Source: Filibacter tadaridae (GTDB lineage Bacteria; Bacillota; Bacilli; Bacillales_A; Planococcaceae). Taken from it: DNA of 64,000 nucleotides. Below, in pieces: positions 62,347-64,000 of the stretch. A program made the position numbers and the translations under genes. Location: assembly GCF_900609045.1 (NCBI RefSeq), contig NZ_UXAV01000037.1, positions 1-64,000 of the forward strand. The letters are read 5' to 3'. The number at the start of each line of letters is the position of its first letter. The stretch's first letter is position 1. The notes under the pieces are model-generated. The model searched no databases. It was given only the letters and a program-made list of their open reading frames with translations, and was not told the DNA's origin.

Positions 62347-63255
62347 TTATTCAGCTGCCCACGCATCCATTTTTTGAAGGAAAAGCGCCATTGCTTTTTT
62401 ATCCGTCATTGTGGGAACCTTTGCTAATAGTACATCTTGTGTTTTATTCATTTCAGGAAATGGCTTTTGCAATATTAATATACTTTTTGCATGTGTTGCG
62501 TTTTTAAAGAGTGATTCAGGCAGTTGTATGATTGCCCGAATTATTGTTTGTTTCTTTAAAAATGGATGCAATAACGTAGATTGGTCCGATTCAAATAAGT
62601 TTGCCGGAACGATGAATAATGCATAGCCACCTGGTTTTGTATGTTTCATGGATTGTTCGATAAATAGATGATGCGCATATGCATGCCCTTTACTTGGCAT
62701 TAATTCATACTCGAGTGCATTTTCATCATCAGGATAATAACCGACAGGCAAATCACTTACAGTAATGTCTACCGGGTCCACCATAAGTGGTCTTAGTGCA
62801 TCTTGAATATAGAATGTTACAGAATGCTCAACTAGTTCAGCTGTTACAGCAGCTAACCGAGTAAGAATATCGTCAATCTCAACAGCACTCGCCGAAACAT
62901 TATTTCCAATTGCATTCATGACTGTAAACAACAAATTACCTGTTCCTGTCGCCGGGTCGAATAATGTTATATTCTCTTCGCCAGCAGTAAGTTTTCCAGC
63001 AATGTGACCTAGAAGCATACCGATTGAATCTGGGGTCATTTGGTGATGTGGCTGTGCATTCTGTTTCATACCTTTTAGTACAGCGAGCTGAATACCCCTA
63101 CGGATATCCTCTTTTGAGACGCCATCTTCCAACCTCGGCATCTCGTCACCCGCTATCCACTTTTCACAGGCTTCTATAGCAGCCTCGAGATAAATCATCT
63201 CCGTAGATTCGGCATACGTATCTATATATGAAAAAATCTTTTCTGTGTTTGTCAT
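62347..63255 (-). CDS. ytxK: YtxK, class I SAM-dependent methyltransferase (N6-adenine type)
   Basis: This 302-residue protein resembles N6-adenine DNA methyltransferases. The SAM motif reads FDPATGTGNLLFTVMNAIG near residue 98; the catalytic motif position reads VSDLPVGYYP (SDLP where NPPF/Y is usual), near residue 165. The N-terminal helical part resembles the HsdM group. Substrate unknown; it is conserved beside ackA and tpx in Bacillales, so it is a housekeeping gene and not part of a restriction system. The ATG at 63255 has AAGGG 9 bases upstream. Confidence 0.87.
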   Translation of the reverse strand: MTNTEKIFSYIDTYAESTEMIYLEAAIEACEKWIAGDEMPRLEDGVSKEDIRRGIQLAVLKGMKQNAQPHHQMTPDSIGMLLGHIAGKLTAGEENITLFDPATGTGNLLFTVMNAIGNNVSASAVEIDDILTRLAAVTAELVEHSVTFYIQDALRPLMVDPVDITVSDLPVGYYPDDENALEYELMPSKGHAYAHHLFIEQSMKHTKPGGYALFIVPANLFESDQSTLLHPFLKKQTIIRAIIQLPESLFKNATHAKSILILQKPFPEMNKTQDVLLAKVPTMTDKKAMALFLQKMDAWAAE

Positions 63256-63275
63256 TATATTCATCCCTTAATTTA

Positions 63276-63306
63276 TAAAACCCACCCGTCTCCGAGTGGG
63301 TTTCCA
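63276..63306 (-). terminator. Terminator between tpx and ytxK
   Basis: AAACCCAC (63278-63285) pairs with GTGGGTTT (63296-63303) just after the tpx stop and before ytxK. Confidence 0.8.
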
Positions 63307-63321
63307 TAATTATTTCTTAGT

Positions 63322-63828
63322 TCACTTTGAAAGTTTTTTTACTGCCTCTATCGCATTTTCATAGTCGGGATGGTCTGTTCCCTCACCGACGTATTCTACG
63401 TAAGAAACCTTGTCGTCTTTATCAATAACAAAGACAGAACGTGCTAATAGACGAAGCTCTTTAATCACGACACCATACGCTTCACCGAATGATAAATCGC
63501 GATGATCGGATACGATTTGTACATTATCAAGACCTTCAGCAGCACACCATCTTGCTTGAGCAAATGGTAAATCAGCTGAGACAGTCAATAAAAATACATC
63601 CTCACCGAGTGACGCAACTTCCTCATTGAACTTCCGCGTTTGTGAAGAGCAAACACCCGTGTCGATTGAAGGGATGACACTAATTAGACGTGTTTTACCT
63701 TTCGAATCGGCGAGCGTCACTGCACTCAAATCATTAGCAAGTACTGTAAAGTCCGGTGCTTTGTCCCCTACTGCAACTTCTTTTCCGAGCAATGTAACAG
63801 GATTGTTCATGAATGTAACGTTAGCCAT
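63322..63828 (-). CDS. tpx: Thiol peroxidase
   Basis: The 168-residue product is an atypical 2-Cys peroxiredoxin that reduces peroxides with thioredoxin. The peroxidatic Cys60 lies in [18 protein letters not shown] and the resolving Cys95 in [11 protein letters not shown]. The ATG has GGAGGCG 7 bases upstream. Order tpx-ytxK-ackA matches B. subtilis, with a terminator after tpx. Confidence 0.96.
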   Translation of the reverse strand: MANVTFMNNPVTLLGKEVAVGDKAPDFTVLANDLSAVTLADSKGKTRLISVIPSIDTGVCSSQTRKFNEEVASLGEDVFLLTVSADLPFAQARWCAAEGLDNVQIVSDHRDLSFGEAYGVVIKELRLLARSVFVIDKDDKVSYVEYVGEGTDHPDYENAIEAVKKLSK

Positions 63829-63858
63829 TAAAGACGCCTCCTTTTCTATTCTATCTTA

Positions 63859-64000
63859 CTAAATGACTGATCCACTTTGCAACTTTTGTAGATCATTTTG
63901 ATTTTGATAACTGACTTGCATTTCTTTTTCATAGGTTTGCTCATGAATGACAATGGTATCAGCAAACAAGTCATGCAAAGCCTCTTTTTTCGGCATGAAT
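63859..64000 (-). CDS. C-terminal end of an RDD-family-like protein (YteJ?), cut by window edge
   Basis: Only the last 47 codons are in the window, ending at TAG (63861-63859). The translation FMPKKEALHDLFADTIVIHEQ resembles the end of RDD-family membrane proteins (pattern K.ALHD..A.T.V). In B. subtilis yteJ, an RDD gene, lies near tpx, which supports the call. The ending has extra polar residues (YEKEMQVSYQNQND). With so little sequence the identification is tentative. Confidence 0.5.
   Translation of the reverse strand, partial: FMPKKEALHDLFADTIVIHEQTYEKEMQVSYQNQNDLQKLQSGSVI

Noticed and set aside
62347..63255. DNA methyltransferase of a restriction or phage-defence system
   Set aside because: It is the conserved housekeeping gene ytxK beside ackA and tpx; no restriction or specificity gene is near.

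Overview
The window looks like core chromosome of a low-GC, endospore-forming member of the Bacillales, most like Planococcaceae (Sporosarcina or a relative). The evidence is the many AGGAGG-type ribosome binding sites with TTG and GTG starts, the sporulation-linked prkA/yhbH/spoVR set, and gene order that follows the Bacillus subtilis dnaB-citZ-accDA-dnaE-ackA segment closely. The genus is an inference; no rRNA gene is present to settle it.

Layout. 1-1.24 kb holds the right end of an IS1182-type insertion sequence. 1.3-24 kb is a mixed region: hemerythrin-like protein and S66 peptidase; prkA, yhbH and spoVR; a DUF368 undecaprenyl-phosphate transporter; trhO; a PdaC-like deacetylase; a GntR regulator with a membrane protein; a CstA-type transporter; ferredoxin-NADP reductase; an M3 peptidase; an oxidoreductase; a phosphoesterase; an XRE regulator and a dUTPase. 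22-31 kb carries ysdB/ysdA, infC-rpmI-rplT behind an L20-type leader, thrS behind a T-box, nrdR-dnaB-dnaI and gapB. 31-44 kb carries coaE, mutM and polA, an hflK-hflC pair not found at this place in B. subtilis, phoP-phoR with a MaoC-like gene in front, and mdh, icd and citZ. 44-55 kb has ytvI, fxsA, pyk, pfkA, accA, accD, a FadR-like GntR gene, dnaE, nrnA and ytpI. 55-64 kb has ytoI, ytkL, an M24 peptidase, ald, a universal stress protein, ackA, ytxK, tpx and the end of an RDD-type gene.

Function. The genes serve central carbon metabolism (pfkA, pyk, gapB, citZ, icd, mdh, ackA), the first step of fatty-acid synthesis (accDA), replication and repair (dnaB, dnaI, dnaE, polA, mutM, dut, nrnA), translation (infC, rpmI, rplT, thrS, trhO), the envelope (popT, pdaC, hflKC, ysdB) and phosphate sensing (phoPR).

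The non-coding DNA is the most unusual part. It includes a multi-hairpin element in the apparent citZ 5' leader, a family of about 100-nt imperfect palindromes scattered as whole and half copies, another long structured element between the M24 peptidase and ald genes, a perfect 23-bp palindrome at the gntR-accDA promoter, two inverted matches to the CcpN consensus at gapB, and an ECF/SigW-like promoter at ysdB. I found no CRISPR array, tRNA, rRNA, prophage or obvious defence island. The best candidate for something undescribed is the citZ-leader element, and it could equally be a dispersed repeat.
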